Below are positions 1 to 11,735 of a stretch of 64,000 bases of DNA, piece after piece. This stretch comes from Capsicum annuum (lineage: Eukaryota > Streptophyta > Magnoliopsida > Solanales > Solanaceae), in the NCBI RefSeq assembly GCF_002878395.1, contig NC_061121.1:13730594-13794593 (forward strand), in the 5' to 3' direction. The notes under the pieces are model-generated. The model was not told where the DNA came from, searched no databases, and saw only the letters and a list, made by a program, of their open reading frames with translations. The translations under genes and the position numbers were made by a program. Positions within the stretch are counted from its first letter, which is position 1, and each line of letters starts with the position of its first letter.

Positions 1-805
1 ATTTTTGCATAGAATGAAGCCATTGGAGGCTATTTGATTGGTGCTACGTACATGTTAGGGGCCTTGTACATGCTGCCGTAGTAGACTTTTGGAGTATTAT
101 ATATGCTGTCGTAGACTTGTCGGGACTAATCACCTTAAGTGCCGTTTATGACAAGCCGTGAGAGTTGATTGAGTTGAGATATAGAGTGACTTTTAGAACT
201 TTTGCATGGATCTTATTGAGCATTAGATTATAAGAGATATTGTGTGCATACTGTTTATGTATTTTGTTGTACCTTGTATTTTCTAACACTTATATCAGGG
301 ATATTAAAGTAGCGAGCTGAGGATCTTACTGGGTTATATTTATATATAGCTCACTCCTTACTTGCATGTCTACAAATACTATTGCGGAAGGAGAGACTAG
401 TAGCTGACGGTTTGTATGTGTGGATTCCACTGCTGAGGTGAGCCTTCGTATTGTTCATGGAGGCTATCATCTAGTTTTAGCTATTTTTAGATTATATTTC
501 TTTTCATTGGGTTTGCATGCCCAAAAGTTGAACTTATGTAACTCTATTTAGATGCTCCATGGTTTTAGTGTGGGATTTGGGCTAGAAATTTATTATCTAA
601 GCTATTCTTGTTTCCATAAATCATTATACAATATTTGATTGGCTAATTACTTTGCGTTAATTATTTCATGCATTTGGAGTTGCATATGTTTTTATCTCAA
701 TGTTTATAGGTATTGTGAATGTATGGGAAATTGGTTCTCCCAACAAGTAGTATTAGCAGGAACCAAGGAACCAATCACGCCTAGGGGTTACTTTGGGATG
801 TGACA
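1..805 (+). mobile_element. 3' portion of a Gypsy-type LTR (copy A)
   Basis: This stretch is the 3' part of an LTR that runs in from the left edge. It ends in TGACA at 805 and is followed by tacaatattttt. The same sequence, ending in the same way and followed by the same flank, recurs at about 33420-34480 behind the integrase end of the Gypsy element E0. The shared downstream flank shows the two LTR ends are copies of one insertion event duplicated with its surroundings, not two separate insertions. Copy A lacks about 300 bp present in copy B (about 33470-33770). No coding sequence is seen. Confidence 0.6.
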
Positions 806-1472
806 TACAATATTTTTGATTTGCCTTGGAAATCTAATTGGAAACAATCTCCTTCCAAAGTGATCTCTTTCACTTGGCTGGTGGCTAGAAAAGCATTTTT
901 GACACATGAAAACTTATAGGAAAGGGTAATCTAATTGACTTACAGGTGGTTTTTTCTGCCAGGAAGAGGCAAGAAAGTAAGAAACAACAGTCATTTATTT
1001 CTTTACTGCAAGGTTACTGAAATATTATGGTAGTTGTTTCTGTCTTTGGTGAGGACAAATGGGTAATGACACAGGTAGTAACAGGCAGAAGAAGCGTCAG
1101 AAGGTTATCCAGCCAGCATATGGTGGACTATGGGGAAATAAAGCAATGCTAGGTTCTTTGAAAACATTACGTGCTCTATACAGAATATCAAGACAAAGTG
1201 TCTTTTGTCTCTTTCTTTCTGGTGCAAAGAAAAGCTAAGACATAGATTTTTTGGTGTAAAGAAATATGTAGACGATGCAAAAGAATATTTTGAATCGTTG
1301 TAAGATGAGCTTCTTAGTGCCGATTAATAAATATCAAGACAAGAAGTCGTTATTTCTTGTCTTTTTCCAAGCAATATAGTACAATTTTCCAGACAGATTA
1401 TATTAGACATTTGATTAACATGGGAGGTCACAGTTGCAGGAAGAATAAAGATAAAGAGACAACAATAAGGAA

Positions 1473-2103
1473 CAGTATTCAAAAATGCGACCGCATCATC
1501 GCATGCGATGCGGACTCCCAGCGAGTCGCATCTTTGATGCGGTGCAATATGAGAATTGCGGGTGCATCAAGCCCTGTTGCGTGATGCGATGCGGATGGCA
1601 ATGCGGATGGCGATGCGAGCGCATTATGGATTTTTTATTTTTTTGCAATTTTTAAATTTAAAAAAGGGCTGGAAGTGAATTTTTTTTATGGGTAATTTTT
1701 AAATTTTAAAAAAGGAGTCAGAAGTTTAAGAGAAGATCGAAATAGAAAAATTGATACTCAAGGAATAGAAGAATTGGACAATCTTAATGAACTAGAAGAG
1801 CTTTAGATTGAACCATTATTAATTTAGATTTGATTTTTCTTCTTTTTTTTGGGTTTGTTTTTCTTTGAACTGATTTGTTGGTGTTTCATTAGAACTTTTG
1901 CTTAAATATATTGTCTTTATTGTTGATTATATAGTTGTTGTGGTCTTTTCAGTTATAACTTACTATTTGAATGCTCTATAGGTATTTTTTTAAAATTAAA
2001 TTGTGCATCACTTCAATGATGCGGTTGCAGCGCATCACGCATCGCATAATGCGTGATGTAGAGCCTTGTTGCTTTTTTCTGCATCACGCTTCACTGAACA
2101 CTG
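1473..2103. mobile_element. hAT-like non-autonomous transposon
   Basis: A 631-bp insertion absent from copy B of the duplication. It is flanked by a perfect 8-bp target-site duplication, ATAAGGAA, at 1465-1472 and 2104-2111. Its ends are CAGTATTC and GAACACTG, short terminal inverted repeats with one mismatch, which with the 8-bp TSD is the hAT signature. No transposase is present. Both subterminal regions are rich in GCGATGCG/GCATCGC words on an otherwise AT-rich background. The small open frames in this region are chance frames that run across the element boundary. Confidence 0.85.
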
Positions 2104-3043
2104 ATAAGGAATGTATAGTGCAACTATTGCATAGATGTATCTCAAGCAAATGGCAAACAAAAAGCAAATTTAAGGTTCCTTTTCCTTTTCTAGGCGGATG
2201 TTTTTCGGTGGTGGCAGGAACTGTGGAAAAGCTAGGGAGGTCAATTTTTTGTTTGGAGCAAGGCACGGGGAACCAAAAGGAAAAAAAAATGATGCAAAGG
2301 AAACATATACATTCATTGGTGCTTTTTATGTAGAGAAACATCTCATTATCCACTCAAAGTTAAACTCAAATAGTAAGAGTGACTCGAAAGAGATCCTTAA
2401 AAATTGTGGTGTCTTATGCTAAATCTATTTCAACTATGATGGGTCAATCCTAAAAATTTGGAAAGGTCCAGAAGATTTGGAGACAAGCGGTAGGAGATGT
2501 AGAAGCAACAGAGCTTGCAACAAGCAGTGACCACATGGAAAGAGAAATTTCTGAACACATACAGAATCCCTCAATAAATTGCAAATCATTTTGCTGCTTT
2601 AGTCTACTTTTGGAGTACATATGACACCCCACTTGTAAGGATCAAGAAGATGAAATTCTACTTAGGTTTTGATGTATTTGCCTCTTGCTAAAGGAAGCCC
2701 GTCTGTAGTCAATTTTTTTTCTGAAGGAATCCCGTTTGTAGTCAATAATGAACCATTTACTTGTCACGAAATGAATGGGAACACAAAAAGGAAATATCAC
2801 AATACAAGGTCAGCTGATCATCAAGTGGTTAATGTATGTTCATTTGATCCAAAAACTTGTAGGAAGCCACTCTGCCAGCCATGGCAGCAAACTAATCCTA
2901 TTACATTTACCCAAAAAGGAAAAAAGAATCCCTAAAACAATTTGGACATCTTAAGAAGAAAGGTTGCACAAATAAGATGCAACGGAATTATGGTAATATT
3001 ACATTCAAAGACAAAGGGTACTTTATATTCATCAAGCAACAAA

Positions 3044-3437
3044 CAAACAACAATAACAACAATATACCCAGTGTAATGCCACCTAGTGGGGTCTGGGGAG
3101 GGTAAGATGTACGCAGTCCATACCACCACCTCCGAAGAAGCAGAGAGGTTGTTTCCGATAGACCCTCGGCTCAAGACAAAAGGATAGTAGATACACTCGT
3201 AATAAACATGAGACAAGATGAAATAAACGAAAATACGGCACCTACAAAGCAGTACTATAAACTAAAAACCGCAAGCCCCCCCCCCCCCCCCCCTCCCAAA
3301 AGAAAAACCCTCCTAACTAGAGACTCCACCCTATGTGCAAAGTTATACAACTACTAGCAAGATTACCCCAAGGCACAAGTACCTGCAGGCTACGACTCAC
3401 CCACACGCACTAACCTTCTACCCTAATTCGGCTGTCA
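3044..3437 (-). mobile_element. 5'-truncated RTE-type LINE tail (copy A)
   Basis: Read on the minus strand this ends in a TTG-rich tail (CAA repeats near 3044-3065). Upstream of the tail is the block with gaccccac, tagtg and gagggtctatcgg words typical of Solanaceae RTE LINE/TS-SINE 3' ends. The 5' side reads into the last codons of an ORF (RIRVEG followed by TAG, near 3421-3437). A homopolymer of about 18 C lies at 3276-3293. The same insertion is present in copy B (51395-51656 continuing at 57653-57760), so it predates the duplication. LINE assignment is from recognition of the tail and ORF end. Confidence 0.6.
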
Positions 3438-3745
3438 AAAATGGCACATAATTTGTGAGAAGCTATATAACAAGCAAGGAAAAAGAACTATAAATAGAAA
3501 AAACAATTAGACGGGTAGAGGAATCGCACAAAATGTAATGAAGTGAATACGTAACAACCAGAAACCAAAATGCAAACATTTTGCACAGCTAAAGAACCAA
3601 TCTGACTTAAAATAGAACTACAGGAGTCTATGACATCCAACTAATAAAAGAAATTTGGATCACTAACCATCATTACTATAACAATCACGAATCATCGCAT
3701 TATATATCGGGAACCACCTTCATTATTCACCAACACAATTAGCTA

Positions 3746-3955
3746 TCAATCGCCCCCAATCCCAAAAAAGAACACAGAGAGCGAAAAGAGAAAGTGTACC
3801 ACTGTGCCGCTGCTTTTCCGTCGCTGTGCCGCTACTTTAGTCGGTGAGGTCGCCGAGAATTCCGTTGGTGAGGTCGTCGAGAGCCGTGTGAGAGTTGTTT
3901 GTAATTGGAAGGGAAAATCGTTGGTGCTAGGGTGATTGGAAGGGAAAAGGGGCAA
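3746..3955 (-). other. GC-richer open frame, possible exon
   Basis: A 69-codon open frame rich in Ser, Thr and Pro lies in a segment (3660-4000) whose base composition is more gene-like than the surroundings. Copy B diverges just before it. It begins MPLFPSNHPSTNDF and ends in a short hydrophobic run. No domain is recognisable. It could be the first exon of a minus-strand gene, or leader sequence of something on the plus strand. I cannot decide from sequence alone. Confidence 0.2.
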
Positions 3956-4129
3956 GTAAGACGGCTAGCCGGGTCGGGTCAAATTATTGGGCTGAATTGG
4001 GTATTATAAATTTTTGGGGAAAATCGATCACAAGTGGTCCGTTTAAAATTTTAAAAAACAAAATTATTCGAAAAATGATCATTTGTGATTGATTTTCATT
4101 AAAAATTGAAAACGTATTTCACATACACT

Positions 4130-5335
4130 CAGATGAATTATAGATTAGTTTATCTTATATTATTATACCTTCAACGGTATATTATTACCTCGATCGATCA
4201 ATCGTATGATATCATCGTATTTAATATATAACTGAATACATTATTTAGTTACCTTTAATTTTTACTACGTACTACGTACATCACACTACACATGATATAC
4301 ATATATATAAATGTAGGTTTTGGACTATGTCCTACGTACATCACTACATAATATATACTATATATACCTATACACACACACTCTATCAATTATATGGTTC
4401 TAAATACGTACTATATACATCACATAGACGAGTATATAATTGACAGTATATTATAACTTCAAAGTATAGTATATTATACATTGATCGTTTCAAATCAAGG
4501 TATTCAATATACGTTCAGTTAGCTTTGACTTTTTGCAATACATGAGAAATACATGCATATATATATATATATATATATATATAGTGCACATACACACACA
4601 TACACTACTATCAACTATCAGGTTCTAAATACGTACTATATATATCACATATACATGAGTATGTAATTACCCCATATACAACGTGTATACACACACATAT
4701 ATATATATATATTCTGATGAAGTAACGGATTATGTATATATTTTACTTCGATTGTATAGTATTAATACTGCGATCGTATGATATTAACATACTATTCAAT
4801 ATGTTTAGATACATTCAGTTACTTTTTCATTACTCCCTACATCGATCACTGCATCATATATATGTGTGTGTGTTACATACACATATATATATTAACTTTT
4901 GAATACGTACTATATACATCATATGCATGAGTATATAAACTTATAATACAATGTATTCATTATACTCTATGATGAATTATCTGTTAAGTTTCTTACAGTT
5001 TTTGTAACCTCAAAAGCAAATTATTATCTTGATCGTATGATATCAACATATTCAATATACTGTATACATTTAGGTAGCTTCTGAATATTACGTACATACG
5101 TATACGACACAAGATACACTCGTGTATATATATATGTGTGTATGTATATATATATATTTAGAGAGAGGGAGAGAAAGAGAGAGAGTTTTAAATATAGTTT
5201 TTTATTTACTAATTTTAAATATTAATGAATACCTCGATCGTATGATATGTATTACTTAACATATTATTTAATACGTTTAGATAGATTCACCTAGTTTTTG
5301 AATACTATACACTATTCATCGATCGATACATGATA
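4130..5335. repeat. Degenerate AT-rich tandem array, unit about 200-290 bp
   Basis: The landmark CGATCGTATGATAT or a variant recurs near 4196, 4484, 4772, 5031 and 5233. Between landmarks, the words ttcaatatacgttta, acattcagtta and acgtactatatacatcaca recur in the same order. Simple TA/TG runs (for example 4557-4582, 5333-5356) and a GA run (5160-5184) are embedded. No gene is seen. Confidence 0.55.
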
Positions 5336-5824
5336 TATATATATATATATATATATAACAAAAAAATTGAAATATATATAGCTATAAATATTTTGATCAG
5401 TTAAAAAATTTGTAGCAAAAATATTTTTAAAAGGGACGAATTGCCCAAGTTGAATACTGTATCAGTATTGTTTATAGATTGTATCAGTATTGTATATAGA
5501 CTGTATTAGTATAGTATATGGACTGTATATGGACTGCGTAGGCCAAAATGACCAAATTAGGAAAAGGCTATAAAGCGAAAATAATATATCCGACTGACCA
5601 CTTTTTGAAAAGTTTTCAAACTTGGGCTATTTGTTTTAAAAAGTGCTACAGAGTGTCCTTTTTTCCTTATTTTTACGTATAATTTTTTTACTAAATTTAA
5701 GTTTAATTGATTTTTTTAATTATTATATAGGTTACCGACTACTTGTTGTCAGTGTAATTAAAAAAAAATACATATTAAAAATATATTTAATTTTCAATAT
5801 AATAATTGAAATACATTTTTTAAT

Positions 5825-6600
5825 CAAAAAGCGACCACAAGTGGTTGTTTTTGCATAGTGTTTCATTTTATATTTTTAATGAAAGCAACCATAAAAAGTC
5901 ACTTTTTTAAAATTATTTTTAATTTTTAAAATAAAAACGATCACAAGTGGGCGGTTTTTATAAATAATTTTATTTTTCAGTTTTAAAATCAAAAAGCGAC
6001 CATAAGTGGTCACTTTTTAAAAATATTTTTAATTTAATTTTTTAAATAAAAGCGACCACAAGTGGTCACTTTTTAAAAATTATTTTTAATTTAATTTTTT
6101 AATATAAAAGCGACCACAAGTGATCGGTTTTTTCAAATAATTTTCTTTTCCCATTTCAAAATAAAAAAGAGACCACAAGTGGTCACTTTTAAAAATTATT
6201 TTTAATTTAATTTTTAAATAAAAGCGACCACAAGTGGTCGCTATTTAAAAAATATTTTTAATTTTTTTTTAAAAGTGGTTGCATTTCCAAAATATTTTTC
6301 TTTTAAGTTTTTGTAATACAAAACCGACCACTTGTGGTCATTTTTTAAAACTTTTTTAATCAAAAATCAATCAAAAGTGGTCAGTTTTTATATAATATTT
6401 TAGACCACTTGTGGTCACTTTAAGTTTTCAAAAAATATAATAATTAATATAAAAATTTATAAAAAAATTTGAAATGATTATTTTATAATATTAAAATAGA
6501 AAAGCGACCACATGTGGTCGTTTCTTTATTATTTTTTTTAAAAAACGACCATAAAGCGACCACCAACCGTGGTCGCCTTTTTGAGGTCGCAAAAACTGTG
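5825..6600. repeat. Subterminal palindromic repeat array
   Basis: About 13 copies of a word close to GCGACCACAAGTGGTCGC occur at roughly 57-bp spacing (near 5830, 5937, 5995, 6052, 6109, 6168, 6224, 6322, 6401, 6503, 6548 and others), separated by A/T-rich spacers. The core ACCAC-AA/TT-GTGGT is nearly self-complementary. In CACTA transposons such subterminal repeats bind the transposase; that function is inferred by analogy here. Confidence 0.75.
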
Positions 6601-6614
6601 TTTTTTTAGTAGTT

Positions 6615-8373
6615 ATTCTAAGAAAGAAGGTTTGAGACTCTTATTGTGCCATATATTGTTATGACCCCAATGGAGGAGACCTTATCAGTGAATAGAGTTT
6701 ATAGAGATTGTGTGATATTTGTTCAGGGTAAAGACACCATAGTTGATCTACTTGTGTTGTCAATGACTGACTTTGATGTGATTATGGGTATGAATTGGTT
6801 GGCATCATGTTACGCTGTGGTTGATTGTTATGCTAAGCTTATATGTTTTGATATTCTTAGAGAACCACTTTTAGTGTGGAAAGGTATGACTCTTGTGACT
6901 CAGGGAAAGATAATATCTTATGTAAAAGCACGCCAAATGATTAATCATGGGTGTTTGGGTTTTATTGCTACTCTTTATGACGCTTAAGCAGGAGATGTAG
7001 CTATGGAAAATGTTCCTATTATTCGAGAATTTATTGATGTGTTTCCAGATGATTTGCCCGAGCTATCTTCAATAAGAAAAATTGAATTCAGCATTGACGT
7101 AGTGTTAGGGACTCAACTTATCTCTATTCCACCTTACCGTATGGCTCAAGTTGAGTTCAAAGAATTGAAGGTTCAACTTCAGGAGTTACTTGATAAAAGA
7201 TTCATCAGGCCTAGTGTGTCACCTTGGGTGCACCTGTGCTACTTGTGAAAAAGAAAGATAGCACGATGAGAATGTGTATTGACTACAAACAGTTAAATAA
7301 GGCGACAATCAAGAATGAATATCCTTTGCCTCATATTGATGATCTATTCGATTAGTTACAGGGTGAAAATTGACTTAAGATTAGGTCATCATCAGCTGAC
7401 AAGTAAGGCCGAAGATACCACTAAGACAACCCTTTGAACCAGTTATGGGCATATTGAATTTCTAGTGATGTCTTTTGGGCTAACTAATGCACCTCATGAA
7501 TAGGGTATTCAAGCCATACTTAGACCATTTTGTGATTGTATTCATTAATGACATTTTGGTCTACTCTTGAAGTGAGTCAAAACATGGACAACACTTGAGA
7601 GTTGCGCTGCAGACACTTCGAGAACAAAAGCTTTATGCCAAGTTCTCAAAGTGTGAGTTTTGGTTGGGCATGGTTCTCTTTTGGGGTTATGTGATGTCAA
7701 AAGACGGGATTCATGTTGATCCAAAGAAGATTAAAGCAGTTCGAGATTAGCGTCGACCTAATACTATTATAGGGATACGTAGCTTCTTGGGACTAGATAA
7801 TTATTAAAGGAGGATTGTAAAGGAATTCTTAAAGGTAACCGCTCCATTACACACTTACTCAAAAAAATAAGTGATCAGATGAATGTGAAGAAAGTTTTAA
7901 GAAATTAAAGATGACATTGATTTCAACTCAGATTTTGACTTTACCTACCGTAGAGGGTAGTTTCACTATTTATTATGATGCATCTCAAACTATATTAGGT
8001 TGTGTTTTAATGTAGAATGGTAAAGTCGTGGCATATGCTTCTCTGCAGCTAAAGGTCTATGAGAAGAATTATCTGGCTCACGACTTGGAGTTGGTTGCGA
8101 TCGTATTTGCAATCAAGATTCGATGTCATTATGTTTATGGAGAGTCATGTGAAATCTATACTGCTCATAAGAGTCTGCAATACTTATTCAAGCAAAGAGA
8201 TCTAAATTCGAGGCAACGACGGTGGTTAGAGTTACTTAAAGATTATGATCTTACTACCTTATATCATCCTAGAAAGGCAAATGTGGTAGCAAACGCCTTG
8301 AGTAGGAAGTCTATAGGTAGCTTGGTCTAATTTACTGCCAAAAAGTGACCTATGGTTATGGATATTCAGGCTT
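6615..8373 (+). pseudogene. E0: Ty3/Gypsy pol, protease to RNase H (decayed)
   Basis: In order this encodes the C-terminal part of a retroviral-type protease (6646-6987, with the DFDVIMGMNWLASCYA block), a linker and RT N-terminus (7003-7248, with FIRPSVSPW), the RT core across several frames (7250-7870, including MRMCIDY and MSFGLTNAP), and RNase H (about 7900-8330, with TIYYDAS and the [14 protein letters not shown] end). The family is plant Gypsy of the Del/Tekay type by these motifs. The RT active-site Asp pair reads Asn-Asp (FINDIL), so it would be catalytically dead. At least eight stops or frameshifts are present. The N-terminal gag-protease part is missing at the 6615 junction. Pol continues after E2 at 16080. 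Confidence 0.85.
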
Positions 8374-8999
8374 TGATATAGGTACATAAGCTCAAGACCA
8401 TTCACACATAGTCAAGTCGGGAGTTACAAAAACTCCAAGGCATGTTCATGAATATGGCTGTTGTGAGTATGTTATAAATCCATCTAAGGGATTACATATT
8501 TTAAAGTGTGAATAGGGACTTTGAAGTGTAATAAACTTACACTCCAAAGGACAAGGACAAGATGGTTATTTGCCACTTATTTTGTGATGTAATATAAATA
8601 AAACATATTAGGGTTATTTTTGTTCTTTAGTTCATTATTATCAATCATCACAAGACTTGTAATATTTTGAGACTCTCTCTTTCCATTCTTGAGAGCTACC
8701 CGAAACTACAACTAGTGTAGTTCACTTGTTTTGTGCCTTAGCTAGAAACTTGAGTCTTGAGGAGTTGAGTTCCTCCTGGTCTAAGTAAGGGTTTGGTGTA
8801 GATAACTACTTGTCTTACGGTCCTTTAATTGATATATGTTAGGGTTCTTGATGTTTGGATATTGAATGTCAAACTACCTATATAGTTTGTTGTAATCTTG
8901 TTGTTGTTCATCTTGTTCTAGTGAAGCTGTGTGGGGCATGCTTGTTTTTATATTGTGTTGAATCTTATTTCCTAGTGTTGTGGGCTTATTTTTGTATCA
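8374..8999 (+). repeat. E2 5' LTR
   Basis: 626 bp, bounded by TGATA and TATCA short inverted repeats and preceded by TSD GGCTT. It pairs with 15450-16079. The frame at 8855-9088 is a chance ORF inside the LTR; the equivalent frame in the 3' LTR (15920-16162) is not conserved as a protein. Confidence 0.9.
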
Positions 9000-9000
9000 T

Positions 9001-9020
9001 TTTGTATCAAAGCACAAGGC
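9001..9020 (+). promoter_or_regulatory. E2 primer-binding site
   Basis: TTTGTATCAAAGCAC directly after the 5' LTR resembles TGGTATCAGAGC, the complement of the 3' end of initiator tRNA-Met, with several mismatches. Confidence 0.6.
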
Positions 9021-10110
9021 TTGATTTTGTTCCAACAAAATCAAATCTTGGGAAGATCTTACCAAAAGTAGTAACATTGTGTTATTGAATCTTGGCCAAG
9101 AAGTGATTGTGTTTTTGAAGTGTCTTGGCCGAAGGTTGTGACTAGATCTAGTAGTCTTTTGTTTTTATCAAGTGTTTCTAGTGTTGGTTTCTTTCTCACT
9201 AATACTAAAAGTGTCTAAATATAAAGTTTGAGCTTATATAGTTGATATTGTTATTGTGAACTTGAAGTTTGGCCATGTGTTGTGACTTGTTGTTGAAGCT
9301 TGGAGTGGGACGCTCGTTGCATTGTTGTGTTCTTGAAAAGTTGTTGTTGTGTTCTTGTTGTTCTTCACTTCTTCTCCTATATTAACTAACATAAAGTGCA
9401 TAATAGATCTTAAAAGGGTTAAGATAGAGTTGTAAATCTTGTTGGTGAAAGGATTTGATCACATCATTCATAGACTTGACAACTACTTTTCAACCACTTT
9501 TCCATATTCTAAGGACCTTGTTTTGAGGAAGTAGTACAAGTCAAGTCTCACCTTTTGAGTTTGAATTTGAAAAAGGCTCTAAGACTAGTGCTTCCCCTCC
9601 AATACCAATCTCATCCATTCCAAATTATGAATTGACCAAAACTTCAAATTGGTGAATAAAACTTGTTTAGAATCAAGGCCAATTACGGACTACCACGTCA
9701 TAATTATACTATTTACACGTCAACTTTAAGCTCAAATTTGGATTCTTGGTTGCTAATTGTTGATTCTTGGTTGTGTTAATTGATCCTAGAACTAATTAAC
9801 ACACTAGTAAACTCCGATTAGGTTGTCAATTAGTCCTTGAATCCGTTGTTCGTGTCTACATTTTCTTGAGTTCTTTTATCTTTTGAATTCATTGTAACCC
9901 TTGGTTTAAGTCCGACGAGAATTCTTTGAGTCTTCAAACAAGAATATACTCCGTACAAGAGCATACTCATCCCTTGAATACTCATGGGTTTCTAGCCAAC
10001 TTATAACACTCGTGGAGCTAAGTGTGAGGTAACCAAAGTGTGAGAAGGTGGCGAGGTTATTTTTTAGCTAACTTATTGTTGTTTTATAGGTATTTTCTTA
10101 GGTACATTAC
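9021..10110 (+). other. E2 untranslated leader
   Basis: About 1.1 kb between the primer-binding site and the first gag Met codon. No coding signal was recognised. Confidence 0.6.
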
Positions 10111-11735
10111 AATGGAGGGAATGACTTCCTAAACCGTGGGAAACAATGATACCAATATCCTCATGGCTTCTATTGAGGGCCTCAACTGAACTTTGGAAAG
10201 AATACAAGTGTGTCTTGGGAAGTTAGAAATAGATGTATCTTCGGTGAAGAGGGATGTAACATCATTGAAAGGGGAAGGGATAACTATGAGTGGGCGGTTG
10301 CAATATGTGGAGAGTCAAAGGAACTCCTGCCCTACTACTCCTCTACACTACCTTATTTCTTTAAGTGGACATGACCAAAACACTTATGCTACTATTTCCC
10401 CCGAAACCTTACATCCAATGCTCAATCCCCTAAGACCATCACTAAATGCCGTAATCCAAGCTACTCCCTACCCTTAAGAAACCAAAATACAAGTCAAGCT
10501 ATCCATACTCGCTGCCTTGCGACTTAAGGCATCTTCTATTAGCCTTGCCTAAATGATACAAGATGGAAATATCATAATTCAAAATCTGACTTCGCCAGCA
10601 AATTTGGAATATCAATTTTAGGGTGTTAACATGTTTGGTATGATTTTAGGGCTTTTAAATCTCATTTCGACCCTCGGTTTGGAAAATTGTGAGGCACTCA
10701 TACTATGAGCCAAGCCAAGCCACTAAGTTACTGATTTGATTAATAATCATCCTGACGACTCCTCACCACCCCTAATGACTCAAACCACTAAGTCGTTACC
10801 CAAAGTCGAGACTTCAATAGGACATTTCATTCACAATCTCCTCAAGTCCCACAAGAAGGACTTGGTCATCCATTACCTCCACTAAATCTGAACCTTTCTT
10901 TCCAAGCTCCACTCAACCAAAGACCACCACCACCACTAAATCTAATTCTTCCAAACCAAGTTTCACTTAACCAAAACTGACCCGTCCACTTTGAGGAAAA
11001 TGATAAAGAGAAACATAAAGGGTATAAAGTGTATGAATGCTTATATAAGGGAGAAGGAGATGAAAGGAGGCCGTATGGATCAAAGAAGTTATCGAGGTTA
11101 TGAGGGAAGAGTTGGTGCATGGAACCAATAAGTTAACCGGCACTAAGAAAGGGATATAAGCATCAATACCATCAAATTGAGTCTTCTAATCTTCAAAGAA
11201 GAAGGTGACCCCGAGGCCTACCTTGGTTGGGAATCATCTTGTGACAAAATCTTCCAAGTCAGTAATTTTTTCGAGAAAAAAAAGTTGCTATGCTGTAGCT
11301 CATTTTGAGGGTTATGCTAACACTTGTTAGGAATATGTCAAGCGGTTTAGTAATGAATTGGTTGATGGGCAGCCACCACCTTGGTTTAGATTGAGGTATC
11401 TTATGAGACAAAGATAACTACCCGAGAGCTATAAACATTAGCTCCTTGCCAAGTTGTATAATTTGAGGTAAGAGAGTAAAAATGTTATGGCCTACTATGA
11501 TGAGTTCTAACAACTCATGTTGAAGCTTGATCATCAGGAAAAATAAGTTGGTCATGACATTATTAGGTTCAAGGTTGGTTTGAACAAGGAAATCTTCACT
11601 CACCGGACTCTCCACAAGTTTGATACCATTGATTGCATTTTTCAAGCCACACTTAAGATAGAAAAAGAACTTAAAGAGAGGTAGACATACAAGGAAAGGG
11701 GACAATCACCCTCGGGTTGGCCTAGAAACAAGGAA
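10111..11735 (+). pseudogene. E2 gag (decayed)
   Basis: The reading starts at ATG 10111 (MEGMTS) and hits a stop within a few codons. A continuous stretch at 10193-10477 covers a coiled-coil-like N-terminal region. The retrotransposon gag core lies at about 11200-11700 across stops; recognisable blocks include DPEAYLGWE, AHFEGYA and KVGLNKEIFT. Gag would form the capsid of the virus-like particle. It is separated from the zinc knuckle by a short stretch and is non-functional. Confidence 0.7.

Larger units (their letters stand above)
806..3659. repeat. Segmental duplication, copy A
   Basis: Unique-looking sequence that recurs in the same order at 34481-35711, 49605-49733, 50537-50686, about 51290-51656 and 57653-57992. 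By eye the copies are well over 90 percent identical outside insertions. Copy A carries a hAT element (1473-2103) that copy B lacks. Copy B carries four insertions that copy A lacks, so each copy is the empty-site control for the other. Homology stops at 3659 in A and about 57992 in B. Short open frames (for example 2669-2935 plus) show no recognisable domain and I do not call them genes. Confidence 0.85.
4010..6613. mobile_element. CACTA-like element, right end and AT-rich interior
   Basis: The right end reads TTTTTTTAGTAGT at 6602-6614, the complement of an ACTACTAAAAAAA terminus. It is preceded by a dense array of GACCACAAGTGGTC-type words (5825-6600), the arrangement expected of CACTA subterminal repeats. 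One further copy of the word lies at 4022, suggesting the left boundary is near 4010, but no CACTA terminus is visible there. No transposase domain is found. The interior is extremely AT-rich. The element abuts the Gypsy fragment E0 at about 6615 with no matching Gypsy sequence on its left, so the junction is a rearrangement breakpoint and not a simple insertion. Confidence 0.45.

Noticed and set aside
2084..2353. Overlapping ORFs at 1971-2333 plus and 2084-2353 minus
   Set aside because: They cross the hAT element boundary and the empty copy B does not keep them; no recognisable domain.
3044..3437. Interpretation of the CAA-tailed repeats as TS-type SINEs
   Set aside because: The 5' side of these copies reads into the end of an ORF (best seen at 21039-20983), which fits a truncated RTE LINE; the tail is shared between the LINE and the SINE families.
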